DNA of 64,000 nucleotides from Streptomyces ureilyticus (GCF_011045025.1 NZ_JAAKZX010000010.1:1-64000); one strand, 5' to 3'; counted from the stretch's first letter, positions 9,160 through 17,754 are shown. Notes: generated by a model not told the origin, from the letters alone. Translations and numbers: made by a program.

Positions 9160-10261
9160 TGCGTCCCCTCCACTCCTCGGCAGCCGTCAGCGGAACCGGA
9201 ACGGGTGGCTCTGCCGACGTCGTCAGCTCGATCCGTCGCCCCTCGGACGACGAGCGCAGGAGGGCACTCATCGTCTCCAGCACGTGCAGGGCGAGTTCGC
9301 CGTTCGCACGAGGCGCCCGCTGCGCGTCGGCGACGACGAAGTCGAGCAGTCCGAGGCCCCGCGCGCCGCCGACGTAGCCTGCCGACGCCGGAAGCGTGCG
9401 CCACTGCGTGTCTCCGAGTTCGAAGCGCCGCACCGCGCCGTCGAAGCCGTTCGGATCCGGAACCGCGAGGGTCCCCGTCTCGCCGTGGACCTCGATCGGC
9501 GCGGCCGTGGTGGCCACACCGTCGAAGCTCGTCGTGATCGTCGTCAGAACCCCGCCCACATGCTCGAGCACACCGGAGACATGACTGTCCACCTCGACCG
9601 GTATCCGCTCGCCCGCACGCGGGCCGGAACCGATGACGCGCTCGGTGCGCAGCCGGCCGGCCGCCCCGGTCACGGCACGCACCGGACCCAGCAGGTGGAC
9701 GAGCGACGCCAGGTAGTACGGGCCCATGTCCAGCAGGGGGCCGCCCCCGGCGGTGTAGTAGAAGTCGGGGTGCGGGTGCCAGCGTTCGTGCCCCGGGGTG
9801 ACCATGACGGCCGAGGCGAACAGCGGGCGTCCGATACTTCCCGCCGCCACCGCCGCCCGCGCTGTCTGAATTCCGGTGCCCAGGACGGTGTCCGGCGCGC
9901 ACCCCACACCGACGCCCGCCCGCGCGGCGGCCTCCATGACGGCGTGGGCGTCCGGGATGGTCGCGGCCAGCGGCTTCTCTCCGTAGACGTTCTTGCCGTG
10001 GCCGATCGCGCCGAGGGCGATCTCGGCATGGGCCGCGGGCACCGTGAGGTTCAGCACCGTGTCCACGTCCGGGCTGCTCAGCAACTCCTCGACGGTCAGC
10101 GCCTGGACGCCGGGCAGTTCGGCGGCGACCGCTGCCGACCTTGAGGTGTCGAGGTCGGCGACCGCGGTGATCCGTACGGTTGGATGGTCGCGAAGCGTGT
10201 CCAGGTACACGCGGGAGATGACTCCGAGACCCACGACGCCTATGCGGTGCGCGTCGCCCAC
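9149..10261 (-). CDS. Gfo/Idh/MocA family oxidoreductase
   Basis: A 370-aa NAD(P)-dependent sugar or inositol dehydrogenase-like protein. The Rossmann segment IGVVGLGVISRVYLDTL is at the N-terminus and the catalytic-Lys motif GKNVYGEKPLAATI near residue 95. I chose the GTG at 10261, preceded by AAAGGGG, because the longer reading has no conserved sequence upstream. The gene overlaps the ThuA-like gene by 22 bp, so the two are co-translated. ThuA and Gfo/Idh pairs are recurrent in disaccharide (trehalose-like) catabolism; substrate unknown here. Confidence 0.88.
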   Translation of the reverse strand: MGDAHRIGVVGLGVISRVYLDTLRDHPTVRITAVADLDTSRSAAVAAELPGVQALTVEELLSSPDVDTVLNLTVPAAHAEIALGAIGHGKNVYGEKPLAATIPDAHAVMEAAARAGVGVGCAPDTVLGTGIQTARAAVAAGSIGRPLFASAVMVTPGHERWHPHPDFYYTAGGGPLLDMGPYYLASLVHLLGPVRAVTGAAGRLRTERVIGSGPRAGERIPVEVDSHVSGVLEHVGGVLTTITTSFDGVATTAAPIEVHGETGTLAVPDPNGFDGAVRRFELGDTQWRTLPASAGYVGGARGLGLLDFVVADAQRAPRANGELALHVLETMSALLRSSSEGRRIELTTSAEPPVPVPLTAAEEWRGRTAW

Positions 10262-10941
10262 AGCATGCCCCTTTCGATGATGGTGCGGACGCCCGGGTTC
10301 TCGAGCACGTCGAGGCTGTGGCCCGGTGTCGTCACCACGACGCGCCCGGCGCCCCACCGGCGGGTCCAGACCGCCGGCGTGGTGACCGGCCGGTGCCAGG
10401 GCTGCCACGGCTGGGCGGGATGCGTGGTGGTGGCCAGGACCTCGATCAGGTCGTCGTGCAGCACCCAGTACTGCTCGGTGTCCAGCTCGAAGTCCTCGAT
10501 GCCCGCGGTGATTTGGTGGTCTCGGCCGGTCTTGGTGATGTTGATCGTGTGCGGCAGGTAGTTGTCCGTCTCGTCACCGCGTCGCTCGCAGGGTTCCTTG
10601 CCCGGATGCGTGGCGAACTGCCCGCCCACCAGGTGGAGATAGTCGGAGGAGGCGCGGAACGAGTCGGCGATGCCGCCGTGCCAGCCGGTGAAGCCGGTGC
10701 CGGACTCGACCGCCGCGCTCAGTCCCGCCAGTTGCTCGGGGGCGATCTCCGACATCGTGATGCACTGCACGACGAGGTCGGTGCCGGCCATCTCGTCGCT
10801 GTCGGCATAGACGTCGGTCGACTCCTCGACCCGCACGGTGTATCCGTTGCTCTGGAGGAAGGGCAGGAACAGCTCCGTAGCCTCGACCGGCTGGTGCCCC
10901 TCCCAACCGCCTCTGACGACCAGGGCTTTCTTCCGCGTCAT
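10240..10941 (-). CDS. ThuA domain-containing protein
   Basis: A 233-aa ThuA family protein, distinct from the one at 26-787. Conserved blocks are ALVVRGGWEGHQPVEATELF, LVVQCITMSEI, FTGWHGGIADSFR and GAGRVVVTTPGHSLDVL, the last ending with the usual His. It is the first gene of a two-gene leftward operon with the Gfo/Idh oxidoreductase, which it overlaps. The 244-bp gap upstream (to 11185) carries GC-rich short repeats of the type CGGACCGGAT, but no clear promoter was seen. Confidence 0.88.
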   Translation of the reverse strand: MTRKKALVVRGGWEGHQPVEATELFLPFLQSNGYTVRVEESTDVYADSDEMAGTDLVVQCITMSEIAPEQLAGLSAAVESGTGFTGWHGGIADSFRASSDYLHLVGGQFATHPGKEPCERRGDETDNYLPHTINITKTGRDHQITAGIEDFELDTEQYWVLHDDLIEVLATTTHPAQPWQPWHRPVTTPAVWTRRWGAGRVVVTTPGHSLDVLENPGVRTIIERGMLWATRTA

Positions 10942-11185
10942 CTTGTCCCTTCATGGGGTCCGTAGACAGCGCCATCACTATGCGTCAGCCGCCTGTGGCC
11001 TCGAAAGGGGCGCCGGGCAACACGAAAGTTTCGAGGACCGGAGCGGACGCGACGGGACTGACGCGACCGAACCCGAACGGACCGGATCGGACGGACCGGA
11101 CGGGCCTGCAGAGTCCACCCGCCCGAACGTGCAGCGCGAGTGACCTGACGCCTCCCACCCCTTGGTGAGAATCGGACCGCGCGCC

Positions 11186-12052
11186 CTACTCCGGCGCGGT
11201 CGACGCGGACGAAGCCCGGGCGCCGACCATCCAACAGGCCCCGGTGAAGCGGACTTCCGAGCCCCGCACATAGGTCTCGAAGGCGGCGCGGACCGCCTCG
11301 ACGACCTGCGCGCGGGTCTGCTCGTCCGCCTCGCGCAGGGCCAGGCCGACGGGACCGAACCGGGTGAAGTAACCGACCAGCTCCCTCTCGGGCAGGGTGC
11401 AGGCCACGTCGATCGGCCGGATGTCGATACCGGCCCAGCCGCTCTCCGTCAGGATGCGGTGAATCCTGTCCGGGTCCGCGAAGGCGAACTGCCCCGGCTC
11501 GTCCGGCTTTCGGGCGGGCAGATTCGGCAGGAATGGTGCCGCGGCGCGTTCGGCCGTCGTCATGAACGGATTCTCCGCGGGGCCGCGCCAGGTGATGAAA
11601 CGGAGCTCGGCTTCGTCCTTCGCGGCGCGCCGTAGATTCGAGAAGGCCCGGACGGAGTCGTTGAAGAACATGACGCCGAAGCGCGAAATGACGGCGTCGA
11701 AAACGGCGGATCCGAACGCGTGGTCCTCTGCGTCGGCGTGGATGAAGGACGCCGGTGTACCGGCCTCCTCGGCACGTGCCCGGGCGGCGGTGATCATCGG
11801 TTCGGAAATGTCGACGCCGACGCAGCGACCCGATGGACCGAGCCGCCGTGCGACGGCCACTGTGGTGCTGCCGGTGCCGCAGCCCACGTCGAGAACGTGA
11901 CCTCCGGGTCCCACGGACATCGCTTCGACGAGAAGCTCTTCAAACGGCCTGAGCAGCTCGTCCATCACTGCCTGTGCATCGACCCAGGCGTTGCCGGCGG
12001 GCCCGCTCCAACGGGTTGCCTGTTCGTCATCGGTCCTGCGCGTGGCTTCCAT
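11186..12052 (-). CDS. Class I SAM-dependent methyltransferase
   Basis: A 288-aa UbiE/small-molecule type methyltransferase. Motif I is HVLDVGCGTGSTTVAVA (about residues 53-69), followed by CVGVDISEPMI, the acidic loop of motif II, and FDAVISRFGVMFF for motif IV. AGGAGACGACC precedes ATG. It is transcribed away from the MerR-type regulator at 12127, and a MerR-type operator with an overlapping -35 element lies between them, so it is very likely the regulator's target gene. The methyl acceptor is unknown. Confidence 0.88.
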   Translation of the reverse strand: MEATRRTDDEQATRWSGPAGNAWVDAQAVMDELLRPFEELLVEAMSVGPGGHVLDVGCGTGSTTVAVARRLGPSGRCVGVDISEPMITAARARAEEAGTPASFIHADAEDHAFGSAVFDAVISRFGVMFFNDSVRAFSNLRRAAKDEAELRFITWRGPAENPFMTTAERAAAPFLPNLPARKPDEPGQFAFADPDRIHRILTESGWAGIDIRPIDVACTLPERELVGYFTRFGPVGLALREADEQTRAQVVEAVRAAFETYVRGSEVRFTGACWMVGARASSASTAPE

Positions 12053-12100
12053 GGTCGTCTCCTGGGCTTGTCTGCATCGGGGCGAGGTGAAAGCGTGCTA

Positions 12101-12123
12101 CTTCAAGTCGACTTGAGGTCAAG
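12101..12123 (-). promoter_or_regulatory. MerR-family operator and -35 element
   Basis: Bases 12103-12116 are a perfect 14-bp palindrome, TCAAGTCGACTTGA, extended to 18 bp at 12101-12118 with one mismatched pair. Read on the minus strand it follows TTGACC (12123-12118), giving the classic MerR-type layout of a -35 box running straight into a CTCAAGT/ACTTGAG dyad, as in SoxR and CueR promoters. A clear -10 was not identified (spacer of 16-20 possible). It lies 48 bp upstream of the methyltransferase start and also overlaps the leader of the regulator gene. Confidence 0.75.
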
Positions 12124-12126
12124 CGT

Positions 12127-12558
12127 ATGGCGGAACTGGACATCGCGGAGGTGGCGCAGCGCGCCGGGGTGCCCGCCTCGACGCTGCGGTTCTACGAGGA
12201 GAAGGGGTTGATCGCCTCATCCGGCAGGCGGGGCCTGCGCCGTCAGTACGATCCCGGCGTACTGGAGCGCCTGGCGTTGATCGCGTTGGGGCGCACGGCC
12301 GGGTTCTCGCTCGACGAGATCGCGCGCATGTTCGCGCCGGACGGACAGCCGCGTATCGACCGGCAGATGCTTGCGGCCAAGGCGGAGGAACTGGACAGGA
12401 AGATCCGCGAACTGGACGTCCTGCGCGATTCCCTGCGGCACGCCGCTGCCTGCCCCGCTCCGAGCCACATGGAATGCCCCACCTTCCGCCGTCTCCTCAA
12501 AGCCGCTGCGTCCGGCCCCGTTGCGATGCCTAGGAGGCGAACTCCGGGGCCACCGTGA
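12127..12558 (+). CDS. MerR family transcriptional regulator
   Basis: A 143-aa MerR-type activator. The winged helix-turn-helix IAEVAQRAGVPASTLRFYEEKGLI is at residues 6-29 and a long dimerisation helix spans about 75-105. The C-terminus has Cys residues in CPAPSHMEC, a spacing (C-x7-C) unlike the CxxCxC cluster of SoxR, so a redox or metal ligand role is possible but unproven. A GAGG at 12115-12118 lies 8 nt before the ATG and inside the operator palindrome, so binding would also block its own leader. It is divergent from the methyltransferase. Confidence 0.85.
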   Translation: MAELDIAEVAQRAGVPASTLRFYEEKGLIASSGRRGLRRQYDPGVLERLALIALGRTAGFSLDEIARMFAPDGQPRIDRQMLAAKAEELDRKIRELDVLRDSLRHAAACPAPSHMECPTFRRLLKAAASGPVAMPRRRTPGPP

Positions 12559-12610
12559 TACTCGGCCGCCTGTACCCGTTCCCGCGCAGCTGACCGATCC
12601 GTTTGATCCG

Positions 12611-12639
12611 TTGACATGTTCAAAACACGTGATTAGCAT
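12611..12639 (+). promoter_or_regulatory. Sigma70-type promoter of pectate lyase
   Basis: TTGACA at 12611-12616 is followed after exactly 17 bp by TAGCAT at 12634-12639. This is a near-consensus vegetative promoter, uncommon in such GC-rich DNA. It lies 102 bp upstream of the pectate lyase start and just before a palindromic operator. Confidence 0.75.
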
Positions 12640-12650
12640 GCAGGAAATCT

Positions 12651-12666
12651 TGGAAAGCGCTTTCTC
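12651..12666. promoter_or_regulatory. LacI-type operator
   Basis: GAAAGCGCTTTC at 12653-12664 is a perfect 12-bp palindrome with a central CG, within TGGAAAGCGCTTTCTC. That is the form of operators bound by LacI/GalR repressors. It begins 11 bp after the -10 box, so bound repressor would block transcription start of the pectate lyase gene. No LacI-family gene is in the window. Confidence 0.65.
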
Positions 12667-12741
12667 CCTGCTCGTGCCTCTGCATTTACACCTCCGCGCA
12701 TCCGGCGCGCGGGGTGCATCTCCTGACGGGAGAGTGCCGAC

Positions 12742-13797
12742 ATGCACTCGAGGAACCGCAAGACGGCGTCATTCCCGAAGATGTCCGCAAGGAAGCGTCC
12801 GTTACGCCCGGCACGCAGCGTTCCCGCTCTCGCGCTCGCCCTGCTCCTCGGCGCGACGCTCGTACCGGCAGGCAGCGGCAGTGCCACCGCGCAGACATCG
12901 ACGCCACGGGCCGAGACGTCGCCCACTGGCTTCGCCGCGGTCAACGCGCTCGGCCAGAACGGCACCACCGGCGGAGCCGGCGGCCCGACCGTCACCGCCA
13001 CCAACACCGAGCAGTTCCTGGAGTACATCGACACGACCGGTCCGCTGGTCATCCAGGTTCAGGGCACCATCGACATCACCAGCAAGCAGGGTGTGCGCCC
13101 CAACAAGACCATCGTCGGGGTCGGTTCGTCAGCCGTCATCAACGGCGGTGGCCTGGACTTCTACCGCTCGTACAACGTCATCATGCGGAACATCAAGTTC
13201 ACCAACGCCGAAGACGACGCCGTCAACGTCGGTCAGGAGTCGCACCACATCTGGATCGACCACAACGAGTTCGTCGGGGCCGTCGACGGGGCGATCGACA
13301 TCGTCCGCGGCTCCGAGTACGTGACCGTGTCGTGGAACTGGTTCAACAAGACCGACAAGAGCATGCTGCTCGGTCACTCCGACAGCGACAGCGGCCAGGA
13401 CACCGGCAAGTTGACGGTCTCCATCCACCACAACTTCTTCGACGGCTCGCGGCAGCGGCATCCGCGCGTACGGTTCGGCGAACCGGTGCACGTCTACAAC
13501 AACTACTACAAGGACAACGCCATCTACGGCGTCGCGTCGACCATGAACGCGGGCGTACTGGTCGAGGGCAACCACTTCGAAGGCGTCGAGTACCCCTGCT
13601 ACTCCGCGAGCGGCTACGACGAGTCGGGGCCGGGCCGGCTGGTGCAGCGCGGCAACACCTTTGCCGGGTCCGGTACATGCGAGACCAACGGCACCGTGAC
13701 CGAGCCGCGCACCTACTACTCGTACACGCTGGACCCGGCTGCCGACGTTCCCTCTCTGGTACGGGCCGGGGCCGGCGTCGGAAAGACCGGTGGCTGA
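12742..13797 (+). CDS. Secreted pectate lyase (PL1 family)
   Basis: A 351-aa secreted polysaccharide lyase that cleaves polygalacturonate by beta-elimination. A signal peptide with hydrophobic core ALALALLLGATLV lies at about residues 28-44, ending near SATAQT. The parallel beta-helix carries IWIDHNEF, the calcium-binding DGAIDI with following SWNWF, and RHPRVRFGE with the catalytic Arg. ATG at 12742 is preceded by GGGAGAG; a second ATG 39 bp later is possible and would shorten only the signal peptide. Upstream lie a strong promoter and a LacI-type operator, so it is probably induced by plant polysaccharide. Confidence 0.93.
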   Translation: MHSRNRKTASFPKMSARKRPLRPARSVPALALALLLGATLVPAGSGSATAQTSTPRAETSPTGFAAVNALGQNGTTGGAGGPTVTATNTEQFLEYIDTTGPLVIQVQGTIDITSKQGVRPNKTIVGVGSSAVINGGGLDFYRSYNVIMRNIKFTNAEDDAVNVGQESHHIWIDHNEFVGAVDGAIDIVRGSEYVTVSWNWFNKTDKSMLLGHSDSDSGQDTGKLTVSIHHNFFDGSRQRHPRVRFGEPVHVYNNYYKDNAIYGVASTMNAGVLVEGNHFEGVEYPCYSASGYDESGPGRLVQRGNTFAGSGTCETNGTVTEPRTYYSYTLDPAADVPSLVRAGAGVGKTGG

Positions 13798-13902
13798 GCG
13801 CCTGAGCTCGCCGCCGCACGACATTCCGTCCGCAGCGAGACGGACGGACTGATCCGCCGTCAGCCCCACAGCGACGGCTCACCCCCACAGGAGGACCTTT
13901 CC

Positions 13903-14547
13903 ATGAGCCGCAGACGGACGCCGGTGTCTACCGAGCGACCCTCCATACCCTGGCGCAACAAGCTGGCCGTGGCCGCGCTGGCAGCCGCCATGCTGGGCGG
14001 GCCCGGCGTTGCGCAAGCCGCACCGCAAGCCGCACCGGCACCCTCGCAGGAACGGGTGGCGGCGGCCAGCATCACCTGGAGCCTCGAGAGGGCGGGCAAT
14101 CCCACCGCGGACCAGCAGGACGCCTATAACCGCATCACGGCGGCCATGAACGCCGCGGTGGCCCGCTACAACAACCTCAGCGACCTCGGCAAGAACATCA
14201 GGGTCCGCTACGAGCCGGGCGTGCCCACCGCCGACGGCAACATCAACGGAACCATCCGCTTCGGCAGCAACCGCAGCTACATGACCCAGCGGACCGCCCT
14301 GCACGAGATCGCCCACACCATCGGCGTGGGCACGAGCTCGGGCTGGTCCCGTCTCGCCGGCAGCGGCACCTGGACCGGCGCGCAGGCCACGGCACTGGTC
14401 AGGCAGTACGACGGTTCGGGCGCCAAACTGTCCACCGGCGGCGGCCACTTCTGGCCGTACGGACTGAACTTCGAGAACGAGTTCTCGAACACGGCGGCCG
14501 ATCGGCACGTCCACATCGTCGCCGCCATGGTCCGCGACGGTCTGTGA
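13903..14547 (+). CDS. Secreted HEXXH protein, putative metallopeptidase
   Basis: A 214-aa exported protein. The signal peptide has core LAVAALAAAMLGG and ends near AQAAP (about residue 40). A zinc-binding HEIAHTIGVG motif lies near residue 135 and the C-terminus has GGGHFWPYGLNFENEF. The HEXXHxxGxx pattern resembles metzincins, but the third ligand position (eleventh residue) is Thr, so the metal site must be completed elsewhere. AGGAGG lies before the ATG. It sits 105 bp after the pectate lyase on the same strand, which suggests a role in plant-matter decay, and is closed by a strong terminator. Substrate unknown. Confidence 0.75.
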   Translation: MSRRRTPVSTERPSIPWRNKLAVAALAAAMLGGPGVAQAAPQAAPAPSQERVAAASITWSLERAGNPTADQQDAYNRITAAMNAAVARYNNLSDLGKNIRVRYEPGVPTADGNINGTIRFGSNRSYMTQRTALHEIAHTIGVGTSSGWSRLAGSGTWTGAQATALVRQYDGSGAKLSTGGGHFWPYGLNFENEFSNTAADRHVHIVAAMVRDGL

Positions 14548-14577
14548 CTGTATGTGACGGTTTGTGATCAAGGGTCG

Positions 14578-14607
14578 GTGCTTGGGAGCGCCTCCGCTCC
14601 CAAGCAC
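14578..14607. terminator. Bidirectional intrinsic terminator hairpin
   Basis: A perfect 13-bp stem, GTGCTTGGGAGCG (14578-14590) with CGCTCCCAAGCAC (14595-14607), and a 4-nt loop. It lies between the convergent HEXXH gene and the ABM monooxygenase gene. There is no clear U-tract, as usual in Streptomyces. Confidence 0.85.
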
Positions 14608-14623
14608 GTCGCCGCGAAAACGG

Positions 14624-14941
14624 TCAGCCGGCCTTCGGTTCCGCCTGCTGCAGGACCTCCATGGTCCACACGGTCGACCCGGAGGCAGCCGGCTTGGGGC
14701 GGTCGCTCCCGCCCTGGTGTGCTTCCTTCATCGAACCCTCCATCCAGGCCTGGAACGACGCCTCGTCGCGCCACCGGGTGTAGACGAGGTAGTTGTCCGT
14801 GCCGTCGACCGGGCGGAGCAGCTCGAACCACTCGAACCCGTCGGCACTCTCGACGAGTCCCGCCCGCGAGGCGAACCGCTTCTCCAGCGTCTCGCGCTGC
14901 TCGGCCGGCACGGTGAGGACGTTGATCTTGACGATGCTCAT
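14624..14941 (-). CDS. Antibiotic biosynthesis monooxygenase (ABM) domain protein
   Basis: A 105-aa single-domain ABM/dimeric alpha-beta barrel protein. IVKINVLTVPAEQRETLEKRF is strand 1 and helix 1, then FEWFELLRPVDGTDNYLVYTRW with the usual aromatic residues, and FQAWMEGSMKEAH. The set includes small quinone-forming monooxygenases and IsdG/MhuD-like haem-degrading proteins; the W and H residues here leave either open. I chose ATG at 14941 because AGGA lies 8 nt before it; another ATG is 9 bp upstream. It is the last gene before a terminator. Confidence 0.85.
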   Translation of the reverse strand: MSIVKINVLTVPAEQRETLEKRFASRAGLVESADGFEWFELLRPVDGTDNYLVYTRWRDEASFQAWMEGSMKEAHQGGSDRPKPAASGSTVWTMEVLQQAEPKAG

Positions 14942-15013
14942 GGGATTCATCCTGCCGCACAGAACGGTAGCGGTGGCGGGCGGGCCCCGCCCCTGTCGAC
15001 CCGTGTCACCGGA

Positions 15014-16357
15014 TTAGTCGCCCAGCACCCTGCGCAGGTAGTCGTTGCCGAAGCGCCGGTCGGGATCGAGGCGGTCGCGCAGGGCGGTGAACTCGGCGAA
15101 GCGCGGGTACGCCTCGGCGAAGTAGTCGGCGCCCCGCGTATGCAGCTTGCCCCAGTGCGGGCGGCCGTCGTGGGCGGTGAAGATGCGTTCCGCGGCCGAG
15201 AAGTACTGGTGGTACGGCGTGCCCCGGTACACGTGGACGGCGATGTAGGCGCTCTCGCGGCCCGACGCCGTGGAGAGCGTGATGTCGTCGGCGGGTGCCG
15301 TGCGGACCTCCACGGGGAAGCTGATCCGCAGGTCCGAGCGGTCGACCATGGCCTTCAGTTCGCGCAGCGTCTCGACGAGGGCCTCGCGTGGGACGGCGTA
15401 CTCCATTTCCGTGAAGCGCACCCGGCGCGGGGAGGTGAAGACCTTGTAGGGGATGTCCGTGTACGTACGCGCCGAAAGGGCCCGGCTGGAGATCTTCGCG
15501 ATCGCCGGGATCGTCGCGGGCACGGCACGTCCCAGCGAATTGGCCGCCTGGTAAAGGCCGTTGGAGAGGAACTCGTCCTCGAACCAGCCGCTGAACCGGC
15601 CCACCGGGGCGAGCGGGCCCGCGCTGCGGTTGTTGCGCTTGGTGTTGCAGTTCCCGGTGTGCGGGAACCAGTAGAACTCGAAGTGCTCGTTCTCCGCGTG
15701 GAGTTCGTCGAAGGTGGCGGTGACCTGGTCGAAGGTCATCGGTTCTTCGCGTGCCGTGAGAAGGAAGAGCGGTTCCACGGCGAAGGTGACCGCGGTGATG
15801 ATTCCCAGTGCGCCCAGTCCGATGCGGGCGGCCGCGAAAACCTCCGGGTTCTCCGTCTCCGAGCAGGTGAGCAAAGAGCCGTCAGCCGTGACCAGTTCAA
15901 AGCCTCGGATCTGCGCCGCGATCGAGGCCGACTCACGGCCCGTGCCATGAGTTCCGGTACTGATCGCGCCCGAGACGGTCTGCTCCATGATGTCGCCCAT
16001 GTTCGTGAGCGACAGGCCCTCCCGGGCCAGGGCCAGGTTCAATGCCTCGAGCCGGGTCCCCGCGGCCACCGTCACCGTGCCGGCCGCGTGGTCGATGGCG
16101 CGGATGCCGGTGAGGTGCTCGGGTCGTATCAGCACGCCGTCGGTCGCGGCGGCCGGGGTGAAGGAGTGGCCGCTGCCGACGGGCTTCACCGTCAGGCCGT
16201 CCTCGGCTGCCTGGCGTACGACGCCGCGGAGTTCCTCGACCGAGGCGGGAGCGGTGACGCGTGCCGGACGGGCGGTGACGTTCCCGTCCCAGTTCTGCCA
16301 CACGCTCCTGCGCTCGGGCGCCTTGTCCCGGGGCGTACGGTAGCGGGTTATTTCCAC
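15014..16357 (-). CDS. FAD-linked sugar-1,4-lactone oxidase (ALO type)
   Basis: A 447-aa flavoprotein of the D-arabinono-1,4-lactone oxidase/alditol oxidase family. The FAD-binding PCMH domain has VGSGHSFTPAA (about residues 60-70) and ISTGTHGTG, and the C-terminal ALO domain has FPVEVRTAPADD and HWGKLHT. Such enzymes oxidise aldonolactones or alditols using oxygen. It is 55 bp downstream of the PLP-aldolase-like gene on the same strand, an arrangement I recall from other Streptomyces genomes, so the two likely share a pathway. Exact substrate unknown. Confidence 0.88.
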   Translation of the reverse strand: MEITRYRTPRDKAPERRSVWQNWDGNVTARPARVTAPASVEELRGVVRQAAEDGLTVKPVGSGHSFTPAAATDGVLIRPEHLTGIRAIDHAAGTVTVAAGTRLEALNLALAREGLSLTNMGDIMEQTVSGAISTGTHGTGRESASIAAQIRGFELVTADGSLLTCSETENPEVFAAARIGLGALGIITAVTFAVEPLFLLTAREEPMTFDQVTATFDELHAENEHFEFYWFPHTGNCNTKRNNRSAGPLAPVGRFSGWFEDEFLSNGLYQAANSLGRAVPATIPAIAKISSRALSARTYTDIPYKVFTSPRRVRFTEMEYAVPREALVETLRELKAMVDRSDLRISFPVEVRTAPADDITLSTASGRESAYIAVHVYRGTPYHQYFSAAERIFTAHDGRPHWGKLHTRGADYFAEAYPRFAEFTALRDRLDPDRRFGNDYLRRVLGD

Positions 16358-16412
16358 GACCTTCCTTCCTGCTGGCGGCGTAACTGGCTACGAAAATCGG
16401 CGAGTTGGTGGC

Positions 16413-17645
16413 TCAGAGGAAGGCGTGTCCCTCGCCGCGGTACGTCGGGACCTGGTCGACGATCTGCCCGCCCGCCACCAGATGGAGCGTGTTCACGCGC
16501 TCGCACAGCTCGCCCGCCTTGGCGTGCCGGAACCACACATGGTCACCGAGCCGCAGTCCGTGCGCGGCCCTGCCGAGTACCGGTGTCTGGACCTCGCCCG
16601 CGCCCTCCAGGGGGTTCATCCGCAGGCCCTGGGGCCAGCTCAGGCTGGGCAGCCGGTCCTTGCCGTGCGGCCCGGAGGCGACCCAGCCGCCGCCGAGGAC
16701 GGTGGCGATCCGGTGGGAAGGGCGGCGTACGACCGGCATGACGAAGAAGGCGGCGGGCCGCGGGCGGAAGTGCCGGTAGAAGTCGAACAGTCCGGGTCCG
16801 TAGAGACCTGATCCCGCACCGACCTCGGTGATCACCTGCTCGGCCGCGGTCTGCTCGATGGAGCCGGTGCCGCCGCCGTTGACGAACTCCAGCGGCTGTA
16901 CGGCCTCGACGGCGGCGATGGCCGCTGCCCGCCGCTCGGCCAGCTCCCGGGCCGAGAAGCGCTGCATGGCGCGGAGCGCGGCACGCTTCAGGGGCGACCC
17001 CGGCTGGTTGTCGCCGAGACCGGCGATCTGGCCCTCGTACGACATGACCCCGGCGAGGTGGAACCCTGGCCGGCCCACGATCGCCCGGGCGAGTTCCGCG
17101 GCCTGCCCCGGAGTGTGCACGGGGGAGCGGTACGGGCCCAGGTGGAGGCGTCCGCCGGCAAGTTCCAGCGAGGCGTCCAGGTCGATGCAGAGGCGGAGGT
17201 CCGGTCGGCCTGAGCCCAACACGTCGTCCATGAAGTCGAGTTGGCCGGCGGAGTCGACCATGAGCGTGATGCGCGAGGCCGCGCGCTCGTCCTTCGCCAG
17301 TTGCCGCAGCGCGGTGCGGTCCGTGGTCGGATAGCCGATGACCACGTCCTCGTGCTCCCGAGCCAGCCACAGGGCTTCGGGCAGGGTGAAGGCCAGAATG
17401 CCGCGGTAGCCGTCCCGCTCGAGCGCACGCGCGATCAGATGGCGGCTGCGGACCGACTTGCTGGCCAGCCGGATGGTTGCGCGTGAGCCGGTCCGGTGTG
17501 CCAGATCGGCGGCGTTGGCGTCGAAGGCGTCCAGGTCCACCACGGCGAACGGCGGATCCAACTGCTCGGTGGCGCGGTCGAGTTGGGCCATCCGGACCTC
17601 GTTGAGAGGGACCAGGGCGGAGGCGGCCGATGCCGTCTGTTGCAT
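16413..17645 (-). CDS. Amino acid deaminase/aldolase (alanine racemase N-domain fold)
   Basis: A 410-aa PLP enzyme of the D-threonine aldolase/D-serine dehydratase fold type III group. The PLP lysine is in LASKSVRSRH (about residue 62). VDLDAFDANAADL is the first barrel strand and the C-terminal beta domain has LGDHVWFRHAKAGELCERVN, with His and Cys residues that bind metal in D-serine dehydratases. GGGAG lies 8 nt before ATG. It is the first gene of a two-gene unit with the lactone oxidase. Substrate is inferred as a D-3-hydroxyamino acid, not shown. Confidence 0.8.
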   Translation of the reverse strand: MQQTASAASALVPLNEVRMAQLDRATEQLDPPFAVVDLDAFDANAADLAHRTGSRATIRLASKSVRSRHLIARALERDGYRGILAFTLPEALWLAREHEDVVIGYPTTDRTALRQLAKDERAASRITLMVDSAGQLDFMDDVLGSGRPDLRLCIDLDASLELAGGRLHLGPYRSPVHTPGQAAELARAIVGRPGFHLAGVMSYEGQIAGLGDNQPGSPLKRAALRAMQRFSARELAERRAAAIAAVEAVQPLEFVNGGGTGSIEQTAAEQVITEVGAGSGLYGPGLFDFYRHFRPRPAAFFVMPVVRRPSHRIATVLGGGWVASGPHGKDRLPSLSWPQGLRMNPLEGAGEVQTPVLGRAAHGLRLGDHVWFRHAKAGELCERVNTLHLVAGGQIVDQVPTYRGEGHAFL

Positions 17646-17754
17646 TGCAGAGGCTCCCTGCTGGCGCGGGGCTTAGGTTGCCCGGACTGAGTTGGTCACT
17701 CGTACAAGACGCTTGACTCGTACGGGTGACCGTCTCATTACCGGCCAGCCGAAG

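Noticed and set aside
10942..11185. Repeats of CGGACCGGAT type as a possible regulatory array.
   Set aside because: Short, degenerate, GC-rich runs with no consistent period; they look like simple sequence.
14564..16741. Long plus-strand ORF of 725 codons.
   Set aside because: Shadow of the lactone oxidase and the end of the PLP aldolase on the minus strand; Arg/Gly/Asp-rich with no homologous segments.
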